Shown here in pieces: positions 50,347-59,563 of a stretch of 64,000 nucleotides of DNA (within the stretch, counting starts at the first letter, position 1; each line of letters opens with the position of its first letter). Source of the stretch: CAWHQZ01 sp963831645 (GTDB taxonomy: Bacteria > Pseudomonadota > Alphaproteobacteria > Rhizobiales > Aestuariivirgaceae). The notes below the pieces were generated by a model. That model was not told the origin of the DNA. It saw only the letters and a list, made by a program, of their open reading frames with translations, and ran no database searches. The position numbers and the translations under genes were made by a program. The stretch spans positions 1 to 64,000 of the forward strand of contig CAWHQZ010000009.1 in assembly GCA_963831645.1 (NCBI GenBank), read 5' to 3'.

Positions 50347-50971
50347 ATGTTGATCAAACTGACCAACGCCCAATCCACCGCGACCCTCGGTGCGATGTTC
50401 AAGCTGCCAGCGCGAATGGCGTGAGACCGCTTATACCGGACGACCTGCACGCGCTTGAAGCATGCAACACGATCGTGTTGCGGCAACCGGCGATGGATAT
50501 CAATAGCGTGCCCAAGGTTACACCGACGCAACTCGCCACTGCGCTGGCCGGCACCGGGGCGCATGCAGCCACGCACGTGGCGCAGTTCCTGATCGTCATG
50601 GCGCTGGTGGACGGGACGGTGGACGAGGCAAAGGTTCAAACCGTGCTCGAATATGCTCGAGCGCTCGGCGTGACCGACGAAGGAGCCGATGTCGGGTCAT
50701 ATGCCGCCGGTGATCGTCAGCTGGCATCTCGGCATCGAATTGGTGAAGTTGGCCGGCAAGGTCACCGGCCAACTCGACCCGGTCAAGTTCTGGAAAGCGC
50801 GGGACCGCGGATCGGAGGTAACGACGGATCTGTTCGACCCGCGTTGGAATTTCTGGGATGCGGCGAGCAAGCCGCTGGAGGAGTTGCGGGCTGAGGTATC
50901 ACGCGCCGCCGCTCGAGCCGGCCTACGCTGCGGCGGGCAAGCTGCCGTCGTGGTATCGGCCGGTGGCGTAG
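50347..50971 (+). pseudogene. TerB-like protein, frameshifted and internally deleted
   Basis: ATG 50347 gives MLIKLTNAQSTATLGAMFK; one indel near 50,400 leads to a TerB-like helical block (FLIVMALVDGTVDEAKVQTVLEYARALGVTDE, about 50,595-50,690). The sequence then changes frame at about 50,685 to MPPVIVSWHLGIELVKLAG and DLFDPRWNFWDAASKPLEELRAEY, ending at TAG 50971 after one more shift. The joined protein is about 205 residues, and the abrupt change at 50,685 looks like loss of a middle part. The last block recalls COQ4-like proteins, but I am not sure. Confidence 0.5.
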
Positions 50972-51013
50972 GAACCCGGACCACTTCGGATCGATGCCGG
51001 CGCGCTGCCTGCT

Positions 51014-51775
51014 TCAGGCCGTGTTGCGCAGGAAGTCCTTGAGGCGCTTGGTGCCCGGCCGCGTAAAGAACCGGCGCGCCGGTCCTTCCTCTGCGATCTC
51101 GCCCGAGTGCATGAACACCGCGCGGTCCGAGATATCGCGGGCAAACCGCATCTCATGGGTGACGACGAGCATGGTAGCACCCTCCGCCGCAAGCGTTCTT
51201 ATGGTCTGCAGCACCTCTTGCACGAGCTCGGGATCGAGTGCCGAGGTGATTTCATCGAGAAGAACGAGCCGCGGCGTCATCGCAAAAGCACGGGCGATCG
51301 CTACACGCTGTTGTTGGCCGCCCGAAAGCTGGCTTGGATAGTGATCCAGGCGATCCTCTAGACCCACTCGCGCGAGCCAACCGAGAGCGTGTTTGCGCGC
51401 CGCCGTCTTTTCCATACCTTGGGTCCTGACAAGGCCCAGCATCACGTTCCCGAGGGCGGTCAGGTGAGGGAACAAGTTGAAACTCTGGAACACCATGCCG
51501 GTCCTGGCGCATTGGCGCGCCCGCTCGCGCTCCTTGAGCTTGACCCGGCGGTCCCCTTCGACCCGGTAGCCCAGTGCAACGCCATCAAGCAGGATATCTC
51601 CACCATCGAAGTCCTCGAGAAGATTTATGCACCGTAGCAGCGTGGTCTTCCCGGAACCGCTGGCGCCGATCACGGCGATGATTTCGTTTTCGTGCACGTC
51701 GAGGGAAACCCCCTTGAGAATCTGGAGGTCGCCATAATGTTTCGACAGGTTCCGGATTGACAGGAGCGGCGTCAT
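51014..51775 (-). CDS. Polar amino acid ABC transporter ATPase
   Basis: A 253-residue ATPase of the HisP/GlnQ type. Walker A IGASGSGKTTLL (near residue 37), the Q-loop VFQSFNLFPHLTAL, the signature LSGGQQQRVAIARA and Walker B LVLLDEITSALD are canonical, as is the H-loop VVTHEM. It powers the two permeases and the periplasmic binding protein upstream in the same operon. ATG 51775 follows the first permease stop by ten bases. Confidence 0.93.
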   Translation of the reverse strand: MTPLLSIRNLSKHYGDLQILKGVSLDVHENEIIAVIGASGSGKTTLLRCINLLEDFDGGDILLDGVALGYRVEGDRRVKLKERERARQCARTGMVFQSFNLFPHLTALGNVMLGLVRTQGMEKTAARKHALGWLARVGLEDRLDHYPSQLSGGQQQRVAIARAFAMTPRLVLLDEITSALDPELVQEVLQTIRTLAAEGATMLVVTHEMRFARDISDRAVFMHSGEIAEEGPARRFFTRPGTKRLKDFLRNTA

Positions 51776-51785
51776 TCTCAGGCCG

Positions 51786-52439
51786 TTACCGCAATGCCCA
51801 CCGGCTTTCCAGGTATTTGCCCAGGCGTTCGATGGCGAAATTGACGAAAAAGTAGAGTGCCCCGCACACCGCAAAGAACTCCAGGGTCATGAAGTTCCGG
51901 CCGATGGTTTCCTGTGTCTTGAGCAACAGCTCACTCACGCCGATCACCGACAGAAGCGTCGTCGCCTTGACCAGCTCGGTCGCCGTGTTGGTCCAGACGG
52001 GCAGGATCATGCGCATGGCCTGGGGTATCAGCACATAGGCGAGAATCTTTGGAAACGTAAGACCGATGGAGCGGCCGGCTTCAATCTGGGTTGGCGGGAT
52101 GGATTGCAGCGCCCCACGTGTGATCTCGGCCATGTGGGCGCTGCAGAAGACCGAGAGTGCGAGAAGTCCGGACTGGATGGCTGTGAAATTGATGCCCGCC
52201 ACGGCGAGCAGATAATAGGCGGCGAGGATCAGCACCAACACCGGCGTGCCGCGTATGATGTCGACATATGCGCGAAAGGCTCCACGAACGATGCGCGGCC
52301 CATAGGTAAGCATCATACCGAATACGAGACCCATCGCCGATCCCGCGGCAATGACGGAAATGGAAATCTGGACGGTCAGAAGAAAGCCGTCCGCGAGGGG
52401 GCCGCTGGCAATCGTCAGCTCATGCAGAAACTTCTCCAC
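51786..52439 (-). CDS. Polar amino acid ABC transporter permease
   Basis: A permease of about 217 residues with five or six TM helices and the EAA coupling loop ALQSIPPTQIEAGRSIGLTFPKI (residues 130-150). It pairs with the second permease just upstream. A GTG at 52439 (VEKFLHEL) is the best start; the frame is open further upstream but overlaps the neighbouring gene in a different frame. Confidence 0.85.
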   Translation of the reverse strand: MEKFLHELTIASGPLADGFLLTVQISISVIAAGSAMGLVFGMMLTYGPRIVRGAFRAYVDIIRGTPVLVLILAAYYLLAVAGINFTAIQSGLLALSVFCSAHMAEITRGALQSIPPTQIEAGRSIGLTFPKILAYVLIPQAMRMILPVWTNTATELVKATTLLSVIGVSELLLKTQETIGRNFMTLEFFAVCGALYFFVNFAIERLGKYLESRWALR

Positions 52440-52447
52440 TGGGCTGC

Positions 52448-53107
52448 TCAGAACCGGGGCAATCGTCGCTCCACCGCCCGCAGCGAGGCTGCAAGCGCCA
52501 GGCAGGTCATCACATAAAGTGCGGAAGCCGCCAGCCACGCTTCTGCGACCCGGAACGTCTCGACGTTGATCTTGCGGGCGACAAACGTGAGTTCCTGGAC
52601 GGCGATGGTGGCGGCGATGGAAGTATCCTTGAACAGGGAAATGAACGTGGTGCCGAGGGCTGGCAGTGCATTGCGCACCATGATCGGAAGTATGACGTGC
52701 AGGTTGAGATTGAAGCGGGTGAGGCCGATGGCGCGGCCGGCGTCTATCACCCCGGATGGCACTCCGGCCAGGCTGGCACGAAACACCTCTGTCAGATAGG
52801 CGCCGGCATAGATCGCCAGCGAGGCGATGAAGCTTTCTATCTTGCCGAGCCGGATTCCGGCGCGTGGTAGCGCGAAATAGACGAACAGCACCAGAACGAG
52901 GAGCGGGATGTTTCTGATCGTCGTGACGTAGGCGGCTACCAGCCGCCGCGCCAACTGCGACTGCGCAATGCCGATGAAGGCGCACACCAGCCCGATGGCG
53001 GTGCCGGCGGCGAGTGAGGCGAGCGCGAGGGAAAGCCCGAGGGCGAGCCCAAGAAGGAGGTTGTCGAAATTCGCCCAGATGACTCCGAAGTTGAAGGAGT
53101 AGGACAT
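52448..53107 (-). CDS. Polar amino acid ABC transporter permease
   Basis: A 219-residue permease (start MSYSFNFGVIW, RBS region GGGGTTA). Five or six hydrophobic helices and the coupling loop SLAGVPSGVIDAGRAIGLTRF (near residue 125) define the HisM/GlnP family. It lies between the binding protein gene (28-base gap) and the other permease, so the importer is complete: binding protein, two permeases, ATPase. Confidence 0.87.
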   Translation of the reverse strand: MSYSFNFGVIWANFDNLLLGLALGLSLALASLAAGTAIGLVCAFIGIAQSQLARRLVAAYVTTIRNIPLLVLVLFVYFALPRAGIRLGKIESFIASLAIYAGAYLTEVFRASLAGVPSGVIDAGRAIGLTRFNLNLHVILPIMVRNALPALGTTFISLFKDTSIAATIAVQELTFVARKINVETFRVAEAWLAASALYVMTCLALAASLRAVERRLPRF

Positions 53108-53134
53108 TAACCCCGCGCTCAAGTCTCCGTGGGG

Positions 53135-53971
53135 TCAGCGCAGCTCGGCCGGAAAGCCGATCTTCGGCGCCGGCGGCGCCTCGCCAAACCAGCGCTCGAA
53201 AGAGCTTGCATACGCGGCGAAGTCGACGCCGGTCATGGCTTCGTGCAGCGCCGTGTTGACGAAATTCAGGAAGTCGGCATCTCCGCGCTTGACCGCACAG
53301 GAATACGTCTGCGGGTTCCAGCCGTGACCTGCATCGGCGTATTTCCCCGGGTTCTGCTTCATCAGCCACTTGAGCGACGACATGTCGGTGGCCACCGCGT
53401 CGGCGCGGCCCGAGTGGAGGGCCTGATAGGCCAGGTCGACGCTTTCATATTGATCGACCTTGGCTGCGGGCAGCGCCTGGTGGACCATTTCCTCGGCATA
53501 GACGTTTTGCAGCACCGATACGGTTACGCCGTCTCCTGCCGCCTTCATCTCGTCATGGGTCTTGTACTTTCCGCCCTCCGCGAGCAGCAATCCAACGCCT
53601 TCGCGATAATAGGGGATGGTGAAATTCACCTGCTGGGCTCGTTCCGCGGTGACAGTCATGAACTGGCACGTCAGGTCGACCTTGTCGGTGACGATGTTGG
53701 GCACCCTTGCGTCGGATCCCTGGTTGACGAACTCGATCTTCGTGTCGTCGCCAAAGATGCCCTTGGCGACGATCCTGGCGACGTCGACGTCGAAGCCGGC
53801 CATCTCGCCCTTCTCGTCACGGAAATGCCACGGCGGATTGCCGGTTCCGGTCCCCACTACAAGCTTGCCGCGGGCGATCACGTCTTCCAGCTTTCCTGCC
53901 GCCACGGGCGTAGTCATGGCCGCACCGGTGGCGATCGCGGCTGTAAGCAAAAAATGCGCTATGTGCTTCAT
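53135..53971 (-). CDS. Polar amino acid ABC transporter binding protein
   Basis: A 278-residue periplasmic SBP_bac_3 protein with a signal peptide (residues 1-25, ending AAG). The N-terminal RGKLVVGTGTGNPPWHFRDEKGEMAGFDVDVARI is the family's substrate-binding start, with the Asp-Val-Asp of lobe 1, and QNVYAEEMVHQAL is in lobe 2. Charged or polar amino acids are likely ligands. It heads the operon and has a dyad element upstream (54,028-54,040). Confidence 0.9.
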   Translation of the reverse strand: MKHIAHFLLTAAIATGAAMTTPVAAGKLEDVIARGKLVVGTGTGNPPWHFRDEKGEMAGFDVDVARIVAKGIFGDDTKIEFVNQGSDARVPNIVTDKVDLTCQFMTVTAERAQQVNFTIPYYREGVGLLLAEGGKYKTHDEMKAAGDGVTVSVLQNVYAEEMVHQALPAAKVDQYESVDLAYQALHSGRADAVATDMSSLKWLMKQNPGKYADAGHGWNPQTYSCAVKRGDADFLNFVNTALHEAMTGVDFAAYASSFERWFGEAPPAPKIGFPAELR

Positions 53972-54027
53972 GTCATTGGTCCTCCCGATGTTATCCGACT
54001 TTGGATTTCATGGCGCTATTTTATCAT

Positions 54028-54040
54028 ATTATCAGATAAT
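54028..54040. promoter_or_regulatory. Dyad ATTATC-A-GATAAT, candidate operator
   Basis: A perfect six-base inverted repeat with a one-base spacer, in an AT-rich island in GC-rich DNA, about 57 bases upstream of the binding-protein ATG (53971). An overlapping TTATC…GATAA pair (54,021-54,039) extends it. Short dyads of this type are bound by GntR-family repressors, but no such gene is next to it. Confidence 0.5.
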
Positions 54041-54075
54041 TTGGAGTCAATGGACGATTAACAGCCGAGCGGGAG

Positions 54076-54837
54076 CTATCTCTTGAGGCGATAGCCCGTT
54101 CTGAAGATCCACCATACAGTCGCGAGGCAGATTGCCAAAAACCCAAGTGTCATCGCAAGACTCAGCTCCACGCCCACATCGGAGCTCTCGAAGAAGCTCC
54201 AGCGGAAGCCGCTGATGAGGTAGACCACGGGATTGAACAAGGAGATCGTTTGCCACATCGGAGGCAGCACGCTGATTGAATAGAAGGCGCCACCCAGGAA
54301 GGTGAGGGGCGTGATGATCAGCAGAGGAACGATCTGCAGCTTCTCGAATCCATCCGCCCAGATGCCGATAATGAAGCCAAACAGGCTGAAGGTTACGGCA
54401 GTAAGCACCAGGAACGAAAGCATCCATAGCGGATGAGCGATCCGCAGCGGAACAAACAGCCAGGCTGTCGCGAGGATGATGAGGCCTAGAATGACTGATT
54501 TTGTCGCAGCCGCGCCGACATAGCCGATGACGATCTCGAGGTACGATACCGGCGCGGAGAGAATTTCATAGATCGTGCCGATGAACTTGGGAAAGTAGAT
54601 GCCGAACGAGGCATTGGAGATGCTCTGGGTAAGCAGCGACAGCATGATCAGCCCCGGCACGATGAAGACGCCATAGCTAACGCCGTCGATTTCGGTGATT
54701 CTGGAGCCTATCGCTGCCCCGAAAACCACGAAATACAGAGTTGTGGAGAGGACCGGGGAAATGATGCTCTGAAACAGAGTGCGTTGTGTTCGCCTCATCT
54801 CGAATTGGTAGATGGTCGCCACCGCTCTGGCGTTCAT
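54076..54837 (-). CDS. ABC-2 type transporter permease
   Basis: A 253-residue inner-membrane protein with six helices and the ABC-2 type features: TLFQSIISPVLSTTLYFVVFG near the N-terminus, GVSYGVFIVPGLIMLSLL, and the later PLTFLGGAFYSISVLPPMWQ motif typical of YadH/NodJ-type exporters. It overlaps its ATPase (ATGA). Exports an unknown lipid- or drug-like substrate. Confidence 0.88.
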   Translation of the reverse strand: MNARAVATIYQFEMRRTQRTLFQSIISPVLSTTLYFVVFGAAIGSRITEIDGVSYGVFIVPGLIMLSLLTQSISNASFGIYFPKFIGTIYEILSAPVSYLEIVIGYVGAAATKSVILGLIILATAWLFVPLRIAHPLWMLSFLVLTAVTFSLFGFIIGIWADGFEKLQIVPLLIITPLTFLGGAFYSISVLPPMWQTISLFNPVVYLISGFRWSFFESSDVGVELSLAMTLGFLAICLATVWWIFRTGYRLKR

Positions 54838-55760
54838 TTTCTTTTCTTGACCAGGTTCACGAAGATTTCCTCGAGAGAGCTTTGCGTCGTGCTGAGGTCC
54901 CGGAAGGCGATGCCGGCCTGACTGAGCGCCTCGAGCAGGCCCGTGATTCCGGTGCGTTTGTTGTGGGGATCATAGGTGTAGGTAAGCTCACTGCCGCCGG
55001 CGCCGAGAACCAGATCGTATCCCTTCAGCGCGTCGGGAATTTCCCCCAGCCTGCCGTCGAGCTCGAGTCGCACCTGCTTCTTTCCGAGCTTGTGGATCAG
55101 TGTCGTCTTGTCCTCGACCAGGATCAGTTCGCCGTTGTTGATGACACCGATCCGGTCGGCCATTTCCTCGGCCTCGTCGATGTAGTGAGTGGTGAGAATA
55201 ATCGTCACGCCGGATTGGCGTAGCGAGCGCACCATCCGCCACATGTCCTGGCGCAACTCGACATCGACTCCTGCAGTAGGTTCGTCAAGGAATAGGATCC
55301 GCGGCTCATGCGCGAGCGCCTTGGCAATCAGCACCCGCCGCTTCATGCCGCCCGAAAGGGTAACAATCTTGCTGTCCTTGCGGTCCCATAGCGACAGGTC
55401 CCTCAGTACCTTCTCGATGTGGTTGGGGTTTGGGCTCTTGCCGAACAGTCCGCGGCTGTAGCATGCGGTCGCCCACACGGTTTCGAAAGCATCGGTCGTC
55501 AGCTCCTGCGGGACGAGGCCGATCATCGACCGCGTAGCGCGGTAATCGGCGATGATATCATGACCGTCTACCGTTACCTCGCCTGCACTCTTATTGACAA
55601 TGCCGCAAACGATGCCGATCAGGGTCGTCTTCCCCGCACCGTTCGGTCCGAGCAGAGCGAAGATTTCCCCGTCGAGAATATCGAGGCTCACGTTCCTTAA
55701 CGCCTCGAACCCCGAAGCGTAGGTTTTGGAGAGGTTGGAAATTCGAATGATATCGCGCAT
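54834..55760 (-). CDS. ABC-2 type transporter ATPase
   Basis: A 308-residue ATPase with Walker A GPNGAGKTTLIGIV (near residue 38), Q-loop VPQELTTDAFET, signature TLSGGMKRRVLIAKAL and Walker B ILFLDEPTAGVDVE. The C-terminal extension (RLELDGRLGEIPDAL…) is typical of YadG/NodI-type exporters. It is translated together with the permease downstream. Confidence 0.9.
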   Translation of the reverse strand: MRDIIRISNLSKTYASGFEALRNVSLDILDGEIFALLGPNGAGKTTLIGIVCGIVNKSAGEVTVDGHDIIADYRATRSMIGLVPQELTTDAFETVWATACYSRGLFGKSPNPNHIEKVLRDLSLWDRKDSKIVTLSGGMKRRVLIAKALAHEPRILFLDEPTAGVDVELRQDMWRMVRSLRQSGVTIILTTHYIDEAEEMADRIGVINNGELILVEDKTTLIHKLGKKQVRLELDGRLGEIPDALKGYDLVLGAGGSELTYTYDPHNKRTGITGLLEALSQAGIAFRDLSTTQSSLEEIFVNLVKKRK

Positions 55761-55867
55761 GTATGGGGAACTCGAAGACGTGGGGCGGCTTGTTACAGGT
55801 CCGGTCTCTTGCTAGCAAGGCGACGTCGACTGCCGTCCGTGGCCATGCTGGTTCGTGGAGTGACCGA

Positions 55868-56533
55868 ATGCCGCTGATTTGCACGCCGTCTCTTGGTCGC
55901 CGGCGCCTGATCCTCGGGCTGTCGGCTGCGGTCACATCGATCATCGCCGCCGGCGGGCTCGGGAGTTCGGTGCGGGCGGCGCTCCTCGCCTCGCCGCCCC
56001 AGACCCTTGGTCCCTTCTATCCCCGCGACTGGGAGGGCGACATTGATAACGATCTGGTTATAGTGACCGGCGAAGCTGCCCGCGCCATGGGTCGGGTGGT
56101 GCATGTCGAGGGGCGGGTGCTCGACGTGGCGGGCGCGCCGCTTCCGGGAGCGGAGGTCGAGATCTGGCAATGCGACGCACAGGGGATTTACCGACATCCG
56201 CGCGATGAGGAACCTGGACGGCGCCGGGACCCGGGATTTCAGGGTCGAGGCCGGACCATTACCGATGCCGCCGGCCGCTATCGCTTCCGCACTATTCGCC
56301 CGGTTCCCTATGGCGGGCGCACGCCGCATATCCACTTCAAAGTGGAGCCCGCCGGCGGGCGTGAATTGATTACGCAGATGTACGTGTTCGGAGAAGAACG
56401 AAACGCCCAGGACGGCGTGTTGAACTCCATTCGCGATCCGCGCCAGCGTGACAGCGTCATTGTCCGGCTCGACGCCGCCGACCAGCTGGAGCCCGGCGCC
56501 CTGGCCGCGAGCTTCGACATCGTCATCGGATGA
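55868..56533 (+). CDS. Exported intradiol ring-cleavage dioxygenase
   Basis: A 221-residue protein of the protocatechuate 3,4-dioxygenase/catechol 1,2-dioxygenase fold. An RRR followed by LILGLSAAVTSII suggests a twin-arginine signal, so it folds with iron before export. Fe(III) ligands are Tyr in QGIYRHPR (near 107) and Tyr and two His in PYGGRTPHIHFKV (near 147-154). The usual entry-loop TLGPFYP is present. It is probably periplasmic and acts on catechol-like compounds. It converges with the LuxR gene with no gap. Confidence 0.82.
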   Translation: MPLICTPSLGRRRLILGLSAAVTSIIAAGGLGSSVRAALLASPPQTLGPFYPRDWEGDIDNDLVIVTGEAARAMGRVVHVEGRVLDVAGAPLPGAEVEIWQCDAQGIYRHPRDEEPGRRRDPGFQGRGRTITDAAGRYRFRTIRPVPYGGRTPHIHFKVEPAGGRELITQMYVFGEERNAQDGVLNSIRDPRQRDSVIVRLDAADQLEPGALAASFDIVIG

Positions 56534-57367
56534 TTAGCCGCTCTCCGACAAGAAATCGAGATATTGGAGAAAGACCTCCCGCTCACTGGTGATGTCGAGC
56601 TTGGCATAGATGTTGTGCCGGTGGATGCGAACGGTTCCGGTGGAGATGCGCAACCGCTCGGCAATCGCGTTCGACGGATGCCCGGCAAGAATCAGGGCAG
56701 CGATCTCGCGCTCGCGCGCCGTGAGGCCGAGCCACAGTTCTTCCGGCAGCCTGCTGTCCGGCGAGCGGGCTCTGTGGGGCGAGGCAGGGGCGGAGGAATC
56801 CTTGCGGGGGAGCGGAGACTGAAGCCGTCGGTGCACCTCGTGAACTGCCTGGAGTAAGGGAAAGGCCTTCTCCAGCCTCTCGATTTCGTGGCTGCGAAAA
56901 TTCTCGTTCGAACGTTCGAGAAAGACCGCCAGCGTGGCCTGTGGCCCATCATCAAGAAGAACGCCGACCTCGTCACGGATCACCGATTGGTACAGGAACT
57001 CGGCGATGTAGAGGCCCTGCTTCAATTCACGCGACGAGAACTGCCGTAGCGGCACGACGCCCGCCCGTTCGTTCGCGCACCAGTAGCCGTAGAACGGATC
57101 GAACGGGTAGTAGATGTCGAGATAGCGCTCGACCAGGGCGTCATCGAAGTTGCGGTGGGTGAGAAACTCGGGCGGCCGCAACGTCGAGTACCGGGTCACG
57201 GTGACGCGATCGTGCGCGACCAATCCGCCGATGAAGTCGATCAGACCCCCCAGGTATTCCGCCGAGCCCGCGGCATGCAGGAGCGCGGCCAAATCCGAGG
57301 GCGCCCGCGTCTGCCGGCTTTCCTTCCGCTGTCGGCGTCCTGCGGGCACTCCTATATCACTCCTCAT
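56534..57367 (-). CDS. LuxR family transcriptional regulator
   Basis: A 277-residue regulator. Residues 20-190 form an effector domain (VTVTRYSTLRPPEFLTHRNF…); residues 210-272 carry the GerE-type HTH with LTAREREIAALILAG and AIAERLRISTGTVRIHRHNIYAKLDI. It is divergent from the acetone-carboxylase-like operon with a 56-base gap, so it most likely controls that operon. The signal is unknown. Confidence 0.88.
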   Translation of the reverse strand: MRSDIGVPAGRRQRKESRQTRAPSDLAALLHAAGSAEYLGGLIDFIGGLVAHDRVTVTRYSTLRPPEFLTHRNFDDALVERYLDIYYPFDPFYGYWCANERAGVVPLRQFSSRELKQGLYIAEFLYQSVIRDEVGVLLDDGPQATLAVFLERSNENFRSHEIERLEKAFPLLQAVHEVHRRLQSPLPRKDSSAPASPHRARSPDSRLPEELWLGLTAREREIAALILAGHPSNAIAERLRISTGTVRIHRHNIYAKLDITSEREVFLQYLDFLSESG

Positions 57368-57423
57368 ATGGAGCAGGTGCGACGAACCTTCTAGGTTTTC
57401 GCGACAGCAATAGAAGGGGCGCT

Positions 57424-59553
57424 ATGGACAACCCGATCGTGATCGGTATCGACGCCGGCGGCACCATGACCGACACCATTCTGGTGGACCACAACGGCCA
57501 CTTCAAGATCGGCAAGGCTGCAACCACTCCCAGGAACGAGGCGGACGGGTTCATCGCCTCGGCAGCCGACGCGGCCGACGCGTGGGGAATCTCGCTCGCA
57601 GAGCTTTTTTCAGGCGTAAACGTGGTGCTCTACTCGGGAACCGGGATGCTGAACACACTGCTGTCGCGCACCGGCCGCAAGCTCGGGCTCATCACCACCA
57701 AGGGGATCGAGGACATGATCCTCATGGGCCGCGGCCTGCAGGCCTGGGCCGATTATTCCTATGCCGACCGTCTTCATGCCGTCACCCATCATCATCCCGA
57801 TCCGCTGGTGCCCCGGCGGCGAACCCATGGGGTAACTGAGCGTATCGACCAGTTCGGCGATGTCGTCATCCCGCTCTATGAGCACGAAGTCGTACGGGCG
57901 GCGCGAGGGCTCATCAGGGATGGTGTGGACGCGATTTGCGTCATGACCATCTTCTCGCATGTCAACCCGCAGCATGAGAAACGCATTGCCGAGTTGTGTC
58001 GCGCCGAAATCAGTAAGGCCAAGGCCGATATCGCGGTCTATGTGAGCCACGAGATCCGGCCGGTGATCCGCGAACAATCGCGCCTGAACAGCGTGCTGAT
58101 CGAAGCCTATGCGACCTCGCGCGGCCGCCGGCAACTCAAGGCCATAGAGGATGTTTCGAAGAAGTACGGCTTCCGCTACGGCGTGCAAACCTTGCTCTCC
58201 TTTGGCGGCCTGACTTCGATCAACCACCCCCGACTTCATGAAACCATGATTTCGGGCCCGATCGGCGGCATTCTCGGAGCGGCGTATATCGGCAAGCTGA
58301 TCGGCAACGACTCTCTTATCTGTTCCGACATGGGCGGAACGAGCTTCGACATGGGGGTCATCAGCCGCGGACAGACCCGGCTCGAGAACGAGCCGCTCAT
58401 GGATCGCTTCAAGCTCAATGTTCCTACTCTCCATCTCGATACCATCGGCGCCGGGGCAGGCATGATCCTGAAGGTCGATCCATTGACCAGGAAGGTCAGC
58501 CTCGGTCCGGAAAGCGCCGGGGCCGATCCCGGGCCTGTCTGCTTCGACCGCGGTGGAACGGAACCGACCATCGCCGACTGCGACGCCATCCTTGGGCGGC
58601 TCAATCCTGACTATTTCCTTGGCGGCAAGGTGAAGCTCGACGTTGCCAAGGCGACCCGGGTATTCACCGAGAAGTGCGCCCAACCCCTCGGCGTCGGCCT
58701 CTACGAAGCCGCCGAGGGCATGATCGAAATGCTCGAGGCCGACGCCAATCATGCGTTGCGGCGGGTCATTTCGGGGCAGGGCATCCACCCGTCCGAATAC
58801 ACTCTCCTCTCCTATGGCGGCTCGGGTCCTTTGCACCTCGCTGGCGCGAGCAGGGGGATCGGCTTTCGCGACATCATCACTTTTCAGTTTGCCGCGGCGT
58901 TTTCCGCCTTCGGCTGCACCACCGCGGACTTCATGCGCCGGCATTCGATTTCGATTCAGACCGACATTCCGGCCAAAGCGGGCGAGGAATTCCTGGAGGA
59001 CTCCGGATCCAGGGTGACTGCCGTCTGGCACGACCTCACCAGGACGGCGGTCGATGAAATGATCGCCGATGGCCACTCCCCTGAAAAGGTGCTCACGCAG
59101 CCGTTCCTGATGATGCGCTATACGGGGCAGCTGGAGGATGTCGAAGTGATGTCGCCCGTGAGTTAGATTGCTTCAGCCGAAGATATGCTCAAGGTCATTG
59201 CCCGGTTCGAGACTGTCTATGCCAAGGTCAACCATCGCGTGTCGCGCTATGGCGAGGCCGGATTCTCGATCACCGAGCTGGGCGTCATCGCCACGGCCGA
59301 AAAGGTCAAGCCGGTTCTCTTCAAACGCCCGCTCGGCGAATCTGACCCGGTTTCAGCTCACAAGGGCGCCCGGGAAACATTCATCGCCGGCCGCTGGCAC
59401 AAGGCCGATCTTTACGAAATGGATCGCCTGCAGCCGGGCCACGAGGTCACCGGCGCCGCCGTCATAGAGCATCCCGCGACCACGCTGGTCGTTCATCCCG
59501 GCGATCGAGTCTTTGTCGATGAGTGGACTTTGCTCCACTACGCTCATTCCTGA
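57424..59553 (+). CDS. Acetone carboxylase beta/hydantoinase A subunit, interrupted by TAG
   Basis: A protein of about 709 residues in the HyuA/AcxA family: the N-terminal ATPase fold has GIDAGGTMTDTILVD (residues 8-22) and CSDMGGTSFDMGVISRG (near 300). The frame stops at TAG 59164-59166, then continues in the same frame through SAEDMLKVIARF to TGA 59551-59553; the missing residue is between VS and IA. One base change explains it. Length, order and a following gamma-like gene match ATP-dependent acetone/acetophenone carboxylases rather than plain hydantoinases. Confidence 0.8.
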
Positions 59554-59563
59554 GGATTGCCCG

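Noticed and set aside
57610..59076. Long minus-strand open frame antisense to the acetone-carboxylase beta gene
   Set aside because: Codon-position shadow of a well-conserved gene; no motif, no ribosome binding site.
59164..59166. Pyrrolysine or other TAG recoding
   Set aside because: The residue is not at an active site and no pyl genes are seen; a point error is simpler.
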